A stretch of DNA of 64,000 nucleotides from JACKEQ01 sp041389565 (GTDB taxonomy: Bacteria > Myxococcota_A > UBA796 > GCA-2862545), in the NCBI GenBank assembly GCA_041389565.1, contig JAWKRP010000032.1, positions 30,695-94,694 of the forward strand, read 5' to 3'. A program made the translations under genes and the position numbers. The notes under the pieces are model-generated. The model had not been told where the DNA came from and did not search any database. It saw nothing but the letters and a program-made list of their open reading frames with translations. How positions within the stretch are numbered: position 1 is the stretch's first letter; each line of letters begins with the position of its first letter. Shown here piece after piece: positions 9,645 through 16,903 of the stretch.

Positions 9645-9797
9645 ATGGCCAACAAGTGGGTCGAAGCGCTGGAACAGTTGGGACGCCGTGCCAAGGAATG
9701 GCTCGCCGAGCTCGAGTCCACGCTCAACCCACAGCCCGAGCTCGTCCCGGTCCCCGTGCGGCCCACTCCGCCGCGCCGGCGAGACGCTCGGGACTGA
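9645..9797 (+). CDS. Possible 50-residue protein
   Basis: ATG 9645 is preceded by GAGG at 9634-9637 and reads MANKWVEALEQLGRRAKEWL at its start. It is a plausible amphipathic helix followed by a Pro-rich, Arg-rich tail (PVRPTPPRRRDARD). The frame closes with TGA at 9795-9797. It lies directly after a structured leader and 36 bases before the next gene. Codon use resembles neighbours. No homologue is recognised; it could be a real small protein or a chance frame. Confidence 0.4.
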   Translation: MANKWVEALEQLGRRAKEWLAELESTLNPQPELVPVPVRPTPPRRRDARD

Positions 9798-9833
9798 GCG
9801 TCCCGGGGAGACGCGTCGATACGGGAATTCCCG

Positions 9834-10949
9834 ATGACCGACCCCTTCACCGTCGCCACCACGTCGTTCGCAGTGGCCCTCTCGTTCGCGATCGGCTGGC
9901 TCTCCTGGCCCCGTGAGACCGACATCGAGGGCGAGCGGTTGTTCAAGGTCGTGCTCGCCACGCTCCTGCGCGGGCGCGTCGAAGCCGCGGGCGGCGAGGT
10001 CGACGACTGGCGCCGCGCGGTGATCGCGAGCGCGCCCTACCATCCGGCCGGGCGCTTCCCGGAGGCGAAGGTGACCGGTGTGGGCCGCGCCGGCCTGCCG
10101 GCGTCGATCGAAGGCGAGCAGGCCCTGATGGCCGCGCTCGATGGCCTCCCGGATCTGGCCGCTCGCTGGCGGTTCCTGTACGACGAAGACGAGGTCGGGC
10201 TGGCGGTGAGGCTCGACGACCCCATCGAGCTGGGTCCGTCGTACGATCCGGGCGTGAAGCTCGGCACGACGGCGGGCTGGTCGGCGCTCGCGGACTGGGG
10301 AGCGGGCGAGAGCACGGCGTTCCCCGAGGTGCTGGCGCGGCGGTCGAACGCCGTGTGGGTGCTCGTGGGCGGAACGCGTGACGAGCCCGTTCTGGACGCC
10401 CTGGAAGCCCTGGTGCCCCGCGTGGTGCGCGTGCCCGTCGACCCGGCCGACGTGCTCGACACCGAAGCGCTCGAGCGCGCCGCCGCCGAGGTGATGCGAG
10501 ACCCCACCGAGCGCCTCGTGCTCGTGGGGGCCGAAGCCGGCATCCAGGCCGTGCTCCGGCTGATGGTGGCGCGGGCGCCCCTCCGCGACCGGGTGCTCGC
10601 CGTGCTGTCGATCGGCGGGGTGCTGGTGGGCGACCCCGACGACGATGGGCCGCTGGGCGCGCTGCGCCTCACCGACTGGATGGAAGCGCACTTCACGCAC
10701 CACGAGCTCGACACCGAGATGACGCGGAAGACGCCGTACTTCTGCGTGCAGTGGCTCGACCGCTCGACCGAGCCGCCGTCCGGACGCGGCCAGGTGCTCG
10801 GGCGTGGGCGGTTCCCGCAGCCGAGGTCCGAGGCGCTCACGCAGGACCACGTGGAGGTGGTCGATCTCGGAGTGGTGTTCGATGGAACGGACCCCGAGCT
10901 GCTGGCTCGTGGGCTGTGGGCGACGGTCGGTTTCTGGGTGGCGGGATAA
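9834..10949 (+). CDS. Protein of unknown function with N-terminal membrane helix
   Basis: The 371-residue protein has a hydrophobic segment near residues 8-24 and then an alpha/beta-looking soluble region. The segment RLVLVGAEAGIQAVLRLM (about residues 222-239) resembles the nucleophile elbow of alpha/beta hydrolases. It reads G-A-E-A-G, so the usual Ser/Cys/Asp nucleophile position is Glu. HTH-like or metal motifs were not seen. ATG 9834 is preceded only by a weak ribosome site. It ends 19 bases before tcdA, so the two are probably cotranscribed. No function is assigned. Confidence 0.65.
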   Translation: MTDPFTVATTSFAVALSFAIGWLSWPRETDIEGERLFKVVLATLLRGRVEAAGGEVDDWRRAVIASAPYHPAGRFPEAKVTGVGRAGLPASIEGEQALMAALDGLPDLAARWRFLYDEDEVGLAVRLDDPIELGPSYDPGVKLGTTAGWSALADWGAGESTAFPEVLARRSNAVWVLVGGTRDEPVLDALEALVPRVVRVPVDPADVLDTEALERAAAEVMRDPTERLVLVGAEAGIQAVLRLMVARAPLRDRVLAVLSIGGVLVGDPDDDGPLGALRLTDWMEAHFTHHELDTEMTRKTPYFCVQWLDRSTEPPSGRGQVLGRGRFPQPRSEALTQDHVEVVDLGVVFDGTDPELLARGLWATVGFWVAG

Positions 10950-10968
10950 GCGGACGCCGGAGGTCCGC

Positions 10969-11835
10969 ATGCGCAAGATGCACCCGTTCCATCGCACCGA
11001 GCTGCTCGTCGGCGGAGAGGGGTTCGACCGCCTGTCCGGAGCGAGCGCCATCGTCATCGGGCTCGGCGGAGTCGGGTCGTACGCGGCCGAGGCCCTCGTG
11101 CGCTCCGGCGTGGGGCGTGTGGTGCTCGTCGACTTCGACAAGGTGTGCGTCACGAACGTGAACCGCCAGCTCCACGCGACGCGGAAGACGGTCGGGAAGT
11201 CGAAGGCCGAGCTCATGGGCGAGCGCTGCGAGGCGATCAACCCGAAGTGCGAGGTGGTCGTGATGCCCGTGTTCTACGAGCGCAGCACGTCCGACGCCAT
11301 CCTCGGCGAGGGTGCCGACTACGTGCTCGACTGCATCGACAACATGAAGGCGAAGCTCGACCTCCTCGAGACGTGCGTGCAGCGCGGTCTGCCCGTGATC
11401 TCGGCGATGGGCGCGGGCGGACGCATGGATCCCACGCGCATCCGCGTGTCCGACCTTTCGGAGACCCGCATCGACCCGTTCGCCCGCATCGTCCGCGAGA
11501 ACCTCCGCGAGCGCGGCATCGAGTCGGGCTTCGAGTGCGTGTGGACCGACGAGCCCCCGAACGACCTCGATGCGGCGGCCCAGGCGGCGTTCAAGTGCAT
11601 CTGTGCGGAGAAGGACAACGGCAAGCACACCTGCGACATGCGTCTGCAGGTGCAGGGCTCGGTCGCCTGGATGCCGGCGATGTTCGGGCTGACCATGGCG
11701 GGAACCGTCGTGCACCGCCTGCTCGACCGTCCGCTCGCGTCTGACGCCAGGCCGAAGCCCCGGATGAAGGCCATGTCCGGCAAGCTGTCGAACCAGCGGA
11801 AGCGTGAGCTGCTCGCCGAGCTCGCCGAGCGGTGA
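10969..11835 (+). CDS. tcdA: tRNA threonylcarbamoyladenosine dehydratase
   Basis: ATP-dependent enzyme of the ThiF/MoeB/E1 superfamily that cyclises the t6A base at position 37 of ANN-decoding tRNAs to ct6A. The adenylate-binding loop IVIGLGGVGSYAAEALVRSG lies near residue 28, followed by DFDKVCVTNVNRQ, the E1-type nucleotide site (D-x-D-x-x-x-x-x-N-x-N-R). The family-typical VSAMGAGGRMDPT-like block appears as ISAMGAGGRMDPT. The 288 residues fit the family, slightly longer than E. coli TcdA. ATG 10969 follows GGAGG at 10959-10963. The gene overlaps the chromate transporter by GTGA. Confidence 0.92.
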   Translation: MRKMHPFHRTELLVGGEGFDRLSGASAIVIGLGGVGSYAAEALVRSGVGRVVLVDFDKVCVTNVNRQLHATRKTVGKSKAELMGERCEAINPKCEVVVMPVFYERSTSDAILGEGADYVLDCIDNMKAKLDLLETCVQRGLPVISAMGAGGRMDPTRIRVSDLSETRIDPFARIVRENLRERGIESGFECVWTDEPPNDLDAAAQAAFKCICAEKDNGKHTCDMRLQVQGSVAWMPAMFGLTMAGTVVHRLLDRPLASDARPKPRMKAMSGKLSNQRKRELLAELAER

Positions 11836-12350
11836 GCGCGCCCGGCCTGTTCTTCGCGTTCGGGCGCGTCGGGCTGTTCGCGTTCGGCGGGGGCCCCAGC
11901 ATGCTGCCGCTCATGCAGGAGGAGTGCGTCGGGAACGGCTTCGTCACGAAGGAGCAGTTCATCGAGGGGCTCGCGCTCGGGAACAGCCTGCCTGGCCCCA
12001 TCGCGACGAAGATGGCGCTGTACGTCGGCTGGCTCGACTCCGGTCCGCTCGGTGCCGCGGCCGCACTCGTGGGGGTGCTCGCGCCGAGCTCGGTCCTGAT
12101 GGGTCTGCTGGCGGCCGTCATCCTGCGGAACCGCGAGGATCCGTACGTCGCGGCGGCGCTCACCGGGGTGAAGCCGGCCATCGTGGGCATGATGTTCTAC
12201 GTGGCGGTCGACCTCGCGCCGAGCGGCGTGACCGGCTGGGTGGGCGGCCTCATCGGTGTGATCGCGTTCGCAGCCCTGCTCGCGCGCGTGCACCCGGGGC
12301 TCGTCATCCTCGGGGCCGCGGTGTTCGGGGCGCTCGCGCTCCGTTCCTGA
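11832..12350 (+). CDS. Half-size chromate transporter family protein
   Basis: Inner-membrane protein of the CHR family, whose best-known members export chromate. The start contains the conserved FGRVGLFAFGGGPSMLPLMQ block, and the family signature appears as GNSLPGPIATK. Five to six hydrophobic segments fit in 172 residues. This is a single CHR domain; classical ChrA has two, and short versions normally come as an adjacent pair. No partner gene follows. It starts with GTG 11832, overlapping tcdA by four bases. The transported ion cannot be deduced, and lone domains may form homodimers. Confidence 0.82.
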   Translation: MSAPGLFFAFGRVGLFAFGGGPSMLPLMQEECVGNGFVTKEQFIEGLALGNSLPGPIATKMALYVGWLDSGPLGAAAALVGVLAPSSVLMGLLAAVILRNREDPYVAAALTGVKPAIVGMMFYVAVDLAPSGVTGWVGGLIGVIAFAALLARVHPGLVILGAAVFGALALRS

Positions 12351-12420
12351 TGGCTCGCTGAAGGCTCCCGGCAACAGGAAATCGTCGGTAATCGGTGGGA
12401 ACGGACCGTGGGGCTACATC

Positions 12421-12456
12421 GGGGAAAGAGGAGCGAGGCTCCTCGCTGGAGTCCCC
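12421..12456 (+). promoter_or_regulatory. Leader hairpin enclosing the ribosome binding site
   Basis: AGCGAGG (12432-12438) pairs with CCTCGCT (12441-12447) around a 2-base loop. An outer arm GGGGA (12421-12425) pairs with TCCCC (12452-12456). The Shine-Dalgarno GGAG (12448-12451) for the ATG at 12457 lies between the inner and outer right arms. The structure could limit ribosome access. This is seen by eye; no folding energy was computed. Confidence 0.4.
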
Positions 12457-12936
12457 ATGCACCTGCTCCTCGGCATCGCCTTCGCCAACCCGGCCATGAA
12501 CGGCACCTGGACCCTCGACCGCGCGGCCTCGGAGCCCGTGGCCCCCATCCTGCGCGCCCAGGGGCTCACCTGGCTGGAGCGCACACTCGCGGAGGCCGGC
12601 TCGCCCACGCACACCATCGAGTGGCGCCCCGAACACGCCGTCGTGCACGTGCAGAGCGGGTGGTACGAGCGCGTGGACGACCTCCCGCTGGACGGGGTGG
12701 CCCGTCGGTCGACCGTGGCGCGCGTTGGCGAGGTCAACGTGGCGTCGGAGATGGTGGATGGCGTGCTGGTGACCCGCGCGGAGCTCACGCTGCGGGACGG
12801 CGCACCGGCGGTGCTGGAGTCCCACCGCGAGCTCGTCGACGCCGACACGCTGCGGCTCACCATGCGCTTCGCCCGCCAGGACTCCACGAGCCCGGAGTGG
12901 CTGACGGCGGAGCGGATCTTCCTGCGGCAGCCCTGA
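12457..12936 (+). CDS. Conserved-looking beta-rich exported protein (lipocalin-like)
   Basis: The 159-residue protein opens with a short hydrophobic stretch (MHLLLGIAFANPAM), plausibly a small signal peptide. It continues with NGTWTLDRAASEP and alternating polar/hydrophobic strands that suggest a small beta-barrel. Proteins beginning 'G-T-W-x-L-D' with such strands are common unannotated lipocalin-like families. ATG 12457 has GGAG at 12448-12451 inside a hairpin. No catalytic motif is visible. The gene stands alone, and a 30-bp tandem repeat starts just after its stop. Confidence 0.65.
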   Translation: MHLLLGIAFANPAMNGTWTLDRAASEPVAPILRAQGLTWLERTLAEAGSPTHTIEWRPEHAVVHVQSGWYERVDDLPLDGVARRSTVARVGEVNVASEMVDGVLVTRAELTLRDGAPAVLESHRELVDADTLRLTMRFARQDSTSPEWLTAERIFLRQP

Positions 12937-12950
12937 GTCCCGCAGGGACG

Positions 12951-13019
12951 GTCCGTGAGTCCCGAGGGCCCGCAGGGACGGTCCGTGAGTCCCGAGGGCC
13001 CGCAGGGACGGTCCGTGAG
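12951..13019. repeat. 30-bp tandem repeat, 2.3 copies
   Basis: Two identical 30-bp units lie at 12951-12980 and 12981-13010, each beginning GTCCGTGAGTCCCGAGGGCC. A 9-base third copy follows at 13011-13019. A truncated copy (GAGTCC-CGCAGGGACG) precedes the array and overlaps the end of the plus-strand gene. There are no spacers. The array fills the gap between two converging genes, ending one base before the minus-strand stop. Confidence 0.9.
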
Positions 13020-13020
13020 C

Positions 13021-13260
13021 TCAGAGGGTGAGGAGCATCAGGACGGACGCCGTGATGCTGAAGCTCAGGACCATCGCGAGCAGCGCGTACTCCGTGGTGT
13101 CGCGCGGCATGCGCCGCAGGATCGGCTCACCCCGCATGGGCTCGGGCTCTTCGAGCAGCCACTCGGGCCGACGGGGCGCGGGCATCGGCGTGCTGTCCAT
13201 CCAGCTCCGCACCTCGGACTCGGCGTCGATCGTCGGCGGGTGAGGGGTGGACCGGCTCAG
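13021..13260 (-). CDS. Small single-pass membrane protein with TPxPxxRRPxWL motif, probable CTG start
   Basis: It is a paralogue of the 4141-4446 protein: both carry AExEVxxxxxxTP(L/M)PxxRRP(D/E)WLxE ahead of a C-terminal hydrophobic helix. Here the helix is ALLAMVLSFSITASVLMLL. The similarity begins upstream of the first internal ATG (13200), so translation must start earlier. The only in-frame candidate with a good ribosome site is CTG at 13260, behind AGGAGG; the next start (13365) would overlap the SUMF-like gene. That gives 79 residues. It is the last gene of the minus-strand radical SAM locus, 67 bases after the SUMF-like gene. Function unknown. Confidence 0.65.
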   Translation of the reverse strand: MSRSTPHPPTIDAESEVRSWMDSTPMPAPRRPEWLLEEPEPMRGEPILRRMPRDTTEYALLAMVLSFSITASVLMLLTL

Positions 13261-13285
13261 GGAACCTCCTGCGCGGAAAAACCTT

Positions 13286-13323
13286 CGGCAGTGGAAGAAG
13301 CTTACTCCACTCCCGATCTGCCG
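13286..13323 (-). other. Inverted repeats between SUMF-like and small membrane protein genes
   Basis: CGGCAG (13286-13291) pairs with CTGCCG (13318-13323), and a nested AGTGGA (13290-13295) pairs with TCCACT (13306-13311). The two arms share one base, so they are alternative or stacked stems. There is no T-run. It could process or attenuate the mRNA ahead of the last gene of the operon. Confidence 0.35.
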
Positions 13324-13327
13324 ACCA

Positions 13328-14344
13328 CTACCGACGTGTGACGGGCACGAGCGTCGCGCGGACATGGGCCGGCATCCGGTCGTAGCGGGCCAGCCGGTAG
13401 CCGACGGTGGGCGTCATGTGGTCGCCCCAGTCCTCCACCCCCATGGGCGTCGACCCCATCGAGGCGCGGAAGCTCACGGTGCACGCGGCCAGGCTGTCGG
13501 CCCACGAGCCCCCACGGATGGCCCGGAGCACCTCGAGGTCGGGGCTGTCGGGGCCTCCGCGCGCACTGCCCGCGAAGCGGGGGTCGGGCAGGCCGCGGTA
13601 CGCCAGCGCGTCGTACCAGTCGGCCGTCCACTCCCAGACCGTGCCGCACATCCCGTGCAGGCCGTACCCGTTGGGTCGGAGCGACGTCGGGTCCGCGATC
13701 TCGAAGCTCCCGAAGCGGTCGCAGTCGATGTCGCCGGGGTCGGGCGTGCCGTCTCCCCAGGGATAGCGGGACCCGATCCGCCCGCCCCGCGCGGCCTTCT
13801 CCCACTCGGCTTCCGTCGGGAGCCCGTACCACACGGACCCGCCGGACAGGTCGCGCGCGAGCGACTCCGCGTCCTGCCAGCCCACGGCCACCATCGGACG
13901 ACCGCGGAGGGAGTAGTGGTTGCGGAGCTTGTCGAAGTTCATGTGCTGGAAGCCGTTCCAGCCCTCGGGCTCGGGCTCAGGCGACCCGTCGACCCAGCCG
14001 CGCAGCCTCGAGTCGTCGTCCCAGGTCATCGGGGCGTCCATCATCCAGAACCCCTCGACCCGCACCGGATGCACGGGCCTCTCGTCGGGGTCGCCGTGCT
14101 CCGAGCCCATCAGGTACGTGCCCGTCGGTACGTATCGCCACACGAGCCCGTGCTCGCGGACCTCCAACCGGTCGAGCACCTCGCGACGCTGCGCCTCCAC
14201 CCGGGAGTCGTGCGGAGCGAGCCCCCACGCGCGGTCGAGCGCGGCCGCGGCCAGACGGTCGTCGCCGCCCTCCAGCGCCTGGTCGGCGAGCACCAGCGCT
14301 TCGCCCGGATCGCCGCCGGGACCGAACGCGTCGAGCACGCTCAC
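13328..14344 (-). CDS. SUMF1/FGE-fold protein (non-canonical formylglycine-generating family)
   Basis: The C-terminal 270 residues carry the FGE-sulfatase fold: VPTGTYLMGSEHGDPDERP at the start, PTEAEWEKAARGG, YPWGDGTPDPGD, GMCGTVWEWTADWYD and IRGGSWADSLAAC near the end. About 60 helical residues precede it. Canonical FGE uses a Cys pair that binds copper. The alignable segment here reads SWADSLAAC, keeping the second Cys but having Asp in place of the first. Formylglycine synthesis is therefore unlikely; related family members do other oxidations. GTG 14344 overlaps the radical SAM stop (GTGA) and has GGAGG four bases upstream. Confidence 0.85.
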   Translation of the reverse strand: MSVLDAFGPGGDPGEALVLADQALEGGDDRLAAAALDRAWGLAPHDSRVEAQRREVLDRLEVREHGLVWRYVPTGTYLMGSEHGDPDERPVHPVRVEGFWMMDAPMTWDDDSRLRGWVDGSPEPEPEGWNGFQHMNFDKLRNHYSLRGRPMVAVGWQDAESLARDLSGGSVWYGLPTEAEWEKAARGGRIGSRYPWGDGTPDPGDIDCDRFGSFEIADPTSLRPNGYGLHGMCGTVWEWTADWYDALAYRGLPDPRFAGSARGGPDSPDLEVLRAIRGGSWADSLAACTVSFRASMGSTPMGVEDWGDHMTPTVGYRLARYDRMPAHVRATLVPVTRR

Positions 14345-15588
14345 CCGACCTCCACGTTCGCCAGCGGGTGGCGACCGCGCCCGGCCTCCCAGGCGTCGAA
14401 CCACGGGTCGGGGCCGTCGAGGTCGCCGGAGAAGGCCTTCGCGCGCGCGCGACATCCCCCGCGAAACCCGTTCTGCGACGGAGCCCGCAGGCGTCGGAAC
14501 GCCTCGCTGTCGTCCCAGATCTCGCGGAAGGGCCGGTCGCGGACGTTCCCGCCGACGGTCTCGGAACCCAGGAAGCTGCACGGGTTCACGGCGCCCTGGA
14601 TGTCGATGCTGGCCACCAGGTTCGCCGCGCCACACCCCGGCCCCGTGTACGTGCGGGCCTGGGTCGCGACGCGCGACGTGGGCGCGAACGGGTCGATGGC
14701 ACCGAGGTCTCCGCACGCCGACAGCCCCTCGAGCGCGTGGCTGTAGTCCGCGAACGACGGCATCTGCGCGGTTCCCGCCGCCCCGACGGGGTAGAGCGGC
14801 CGGAACACCGCGGTGTGCGCGCCGAGCTCCCGGGCGAGCCTGGCGGCGCGCTCGGCCTGCGCGTGGTTGGCGTCGGTGAGCGTGAACGCGAGCGTGAACC
14901 GCGCGTGGCGACCGAGCATGCGCAGCTTCTCGCACACCGCATCGAACGTGCCGTCCCCGCGCACCGGGTCGTTCGTCGCGGCGTCTGCACCCTCGAGGCT
15001 CACGTTCAGCCACACGAGGTCGCGCTCTCCGAGCGCCCGCGCCATCGCTTCGTCCAGCAGGAGCGCATTCGTGGTGAGGCACGGATGCAGCCCGTGTGCG
15101 AGGGCCGCATCGAGCACGTCCAGCAGATCCCTGCGGAGCAGAGGCTCTCCGCCCGTGAGCCCGAGCCGGAAGGACCCGAGGGCGGCGAGCTGCGCGAACA
15201 GATCGTCGAGCTCGTGCAGCGCGAGGGGGTTCCGGTGGCGGGGCAGGGGCATCGCGAAGCAGTGCGTGCACGCGAGGTTGCACGCGCCCATCACCTCCAG
15301 GTGGACCGCGAGCGGGCCCGTGAGGTGCGAGGCGGGCGGCACCACGTCGAGGCGGGTGAGGTCGAGCCGGCCGTCGAGCGTGGCGTGCCCGCGGAGCTCC
15401 AGGGCCTCGAAGACCCCGGTGACGGCGGGCCGATCCCGAGGGTCGGACGCGTCGACGAGGTCGTACACGGGTGTGGTGGCGAGCTGCTCGAGGACCGCCG
15501 TGCTCTCCGCATCGAACGGCAGGTAGCGGCTGGTGGAGCGCTCGAACAGCAGGCTCCCGAAGTGCTGGGGCACGAGCACGGCACTCAT
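14341..15588 (-). CDS. Radical SAM/SPASM protein with PqqD-like N-terminal domain
   Basis: Iron-sulfur enzyme that cleaves S-adenosylmethionine to start radical chemistry on a protein or peptide. CxxxCxxC is C103-C107-C110 (ACNLACTHC), followed by the SAM motif LTGGEPLLRRD. Residues 1-75 look like a PqqD/RRE winged helix (FGSLLFERSTSRYLPFD), the module that grips precursor peptides in RiPP enzymes. The C-terminal part has a reduced SPASM pattern: one Cys in GPGCGAA, G-x4-C in GAVNPC, and GGCRARA, enough for perhaps one auxiliary cluster. 415 residues; ATG 15588 overlaps the upstream stop (ATGA). The target is not evident. Confidence 0.9.
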   Translation of the reverse strand: MSAVLVPQHFGSLLFERSTSRYLPFDAESTAVLEQLATTPVYDLVDASDPRDRPAVTGVFEALELRGHATLDGRLDLTRLDVVPPASHLTGPLAVHLEVMGACNLACTHCFAMPLPRHRNPLALHELDDLFAQLAALGSFRLGLTGGEPLLRRDLLDVLDAALAHGLHPCLTTNALLLDEAMARALGERDLVWLNVSLEGADAATNDPVRGDGTFDAVCEKLRMLGRHARFTLAFTLTDANHAQAERAARLARELGAHTAVFRPLYPVGAAGTAQMPSFADYSHALEGLSACGDLGAIDPFAPTSRVATQARTYTGPGCGAANLVASIDIQGAVNPCSFLGSETVGGNVRDRPFREIWDDSEAFRRLRAPSQNGFRGGCRARAKAFSGDLDGPDPWFDAWEAGRGRHPLANVEVG

Positions 15589-16154
15589 CCGCGCACCTCG
15601 AACGTGCCGCGCAGCCACAGATCGGGCCCGAGCGTGGGCACGACCTGCGCGCCGAGGTTCTCGAGCTGCCGGAACCGCCACTCCCGCGAGCCCAGGTCGA
15701 CGTCCGCGCGCGGCGGGGGCTGCCAGTGGTCGTCGCGGAAGCCGGCCTGGCCCCATCCCTCGGTGTGGACGCGGGTCACCCGGGTGTCCGGGCCGGTCAC
15801 CCACAGGATCGCGCCCGGATTCAGGTCGCGCCCCGGACCGGCTTCGCGGAGCGCGAGCGCGATGGCGGGTGTGCGCGCGTTCGTCAGGGCCACCGCGATG
15901 GTGTGCGCCCCCGGCTTCAGCGAGAAGCGGCTCCCCACGAACGCACCGTCGATCAGCGCCGTGACCTCACCGTCGGCCGCGACCACGAGCTGGAGCGGTA
16001 CGCCGTCGGCTGGATCGCGCCACCTGAGGATCGCGCCGCCACAGCCCGCCGGGACCTCGCAGTGCGAGTACTCCTCGAGGACCAGGCGCGGCGAGTGTTT
16101 CGCGAAGCGATGCAGCGTGTTGAGCTCGAGCTCGGGGTCGTCGTCGCCCGCCAC
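15585..16154 (-). CDS. Unknown beta-rich protein, first gene of the radical SAM/SUMF operon
   Basis: The 189-residue protein has no signal peptide and is predicted cytoplasmic. It shows alternating strands ending in LKPGAHTIAVALTN, resembling PEGA or jelly-roll carbohydrate-binding folds, and two Cys in HCEVPAGCGGA (about residues 32 and 38). Aromatic clusters follow in the second half. No family is recognised. GTG 16154 follows GGGAGG. Its stop overlaps the radical SAM ATG, so the proteins are made together in order: this protein, radical SAM, SUMF-like. It may be the substrate or a binding partner of the other two; this is inference. Confidence 0.75.
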   Translation of the reverse strand: MAGDDDPELELNTLHRFAKHSPRLVLEEYSHCEVPAGCGGAILRWRDPADGVPLQLVVAADGEVTALIDGAFVGSRFSLKPGAHTIAVALTNARTPAIALALREAGPGRDLNPGAILWVTGPDTRVTRVHTEGWGQAGFRDDHWQPPPRADVDLGSREWRFRQLENLGAQVVPTLGPDLWLRGTFEVRG

Positions 16155-16201
16155 GTGCGAACCTCCCGTGCGTCAGGCTACACCAACCCCTGGAGGCGCG
16201 G

Positions 16202-16903
16202 ATGTTCTGGATCGCTGCGGCACTGGCGCACACCTGCGAGGACGTCGAGCTGGCCGAGATCGTCGATCGGCCCGCACCCGCCGTGGTGATCCTCGGCGAG
16301 CGGCACGGCTCGAAGGACGACATGAAGCGCGCGCTCTCCGTGGTCGAAGCGCTCGCGGCGCGCGGTCCGGTCACGCTCGCGATGGAGGCCGTTCACGAGT
16401 CGAACCAGGGCGTGCTCGAGCAGTACGTGAGCGGTGAGGTGAAGACCGGAAAGCTGCCCGACGCCCTGCACTGGAGCAAGACCTGGGGGTTCCCCTGGAA
16501 GCCCTACAAGAAGCTCGTGACGGCCGGGAAGCGCGGCATCCCGGTGGTCGCTGCGGGTCTCGACCTCGGCAAGAAGCCCGACGGCATCGAGATCGAGCTG
16601 CCCGAGGGCTACGACGCGTTCCTCGCGAAGTCGATGGAAGGGCACATGCACCAGATGTCCGAGGAGATTCGCGCCCGGTTCGCGACCTCCATGGCCTGGC
16701 GCGACTTCCGGATCGGCGAGCTGGCCGTGAAGGGGTGGAGCGGAGAGGGCTACCTCGTCATCCTGGTCGGGCGCGGGCACGTGGAAGGGGGCATGGGCAC
16801 GAACTGGCAGGTGCCGAAGCTCGTGGAGGCGCCCGTGTTCAGCGTGGTGTTGAACCACGACGACGCGCGCTGCCTCGAAGGAGACCGCGTTTGGAGCGAC
16901 TAG
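16202..16903 (+). CDS. ChaN-like haem-binding/iron-regulated protein
   Basis: Member of the ChaN/Tiki-related family whose ChaN member is a haem-binding lipoprotein linked to iron uptake. Diagnostic blocks are VVILGERHGSKDDMKRALSV near residue 28, VTLAMEAVHESNQGVLEQY and VGRGHVEGGMG near residue 195, where His and Glu cluster in one pocket. The N-terminus (MFWIAAALAHTCEDV) could be a very short signal, without an obvious lipobox. 233 residues, typical length. The gene is divergent from the radical SAM operon (47-base gap) and overlaps the GPP34 gene by 13 bases. Confidence 0.8.
   Translation: MFWIAAALAHTCEDVELAEIVDRPAPAVVILGERHGSKDDMKRALSVVEALAARGPVTLAMEAVHESNQGVLEQYVSGEVKTGKLPDALHWSKTWGFPWKPYKKLVTAGKRGIPVVAAGLDLGKKPDGIEIELPEGYDAFLAKSMEGHMHQMSEEIRARFATSMAWRDFRIGELAVKGWSGEGYLVILVGRGHVEGGMGTNWQVPKLVEAPVFSVVLNHDDARCLEGDRVWSD

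Noticed and set aside
6984..11240. Very long open frame on the minus strand opposite the cytochrome-peptidase-tcdA genes
   Set aside because: It is a shadow of plus-strand codon bias in GC-rich DNA. The plus strand encodes recognisable domains with ribosome sites, while the minus reading has no family motifs.
12951..13019. CRISPR array
   Set aside because: The 30-bp units are directly adjacent with no unique spacers and no cas genes nearby.
13021..13200. ATG 13200 as start of the small minus-strand membrane protein
   Set aside because: Similarity to the 4141-4446 protein begins about 8 residues upstream of this ATG, so it is internal.
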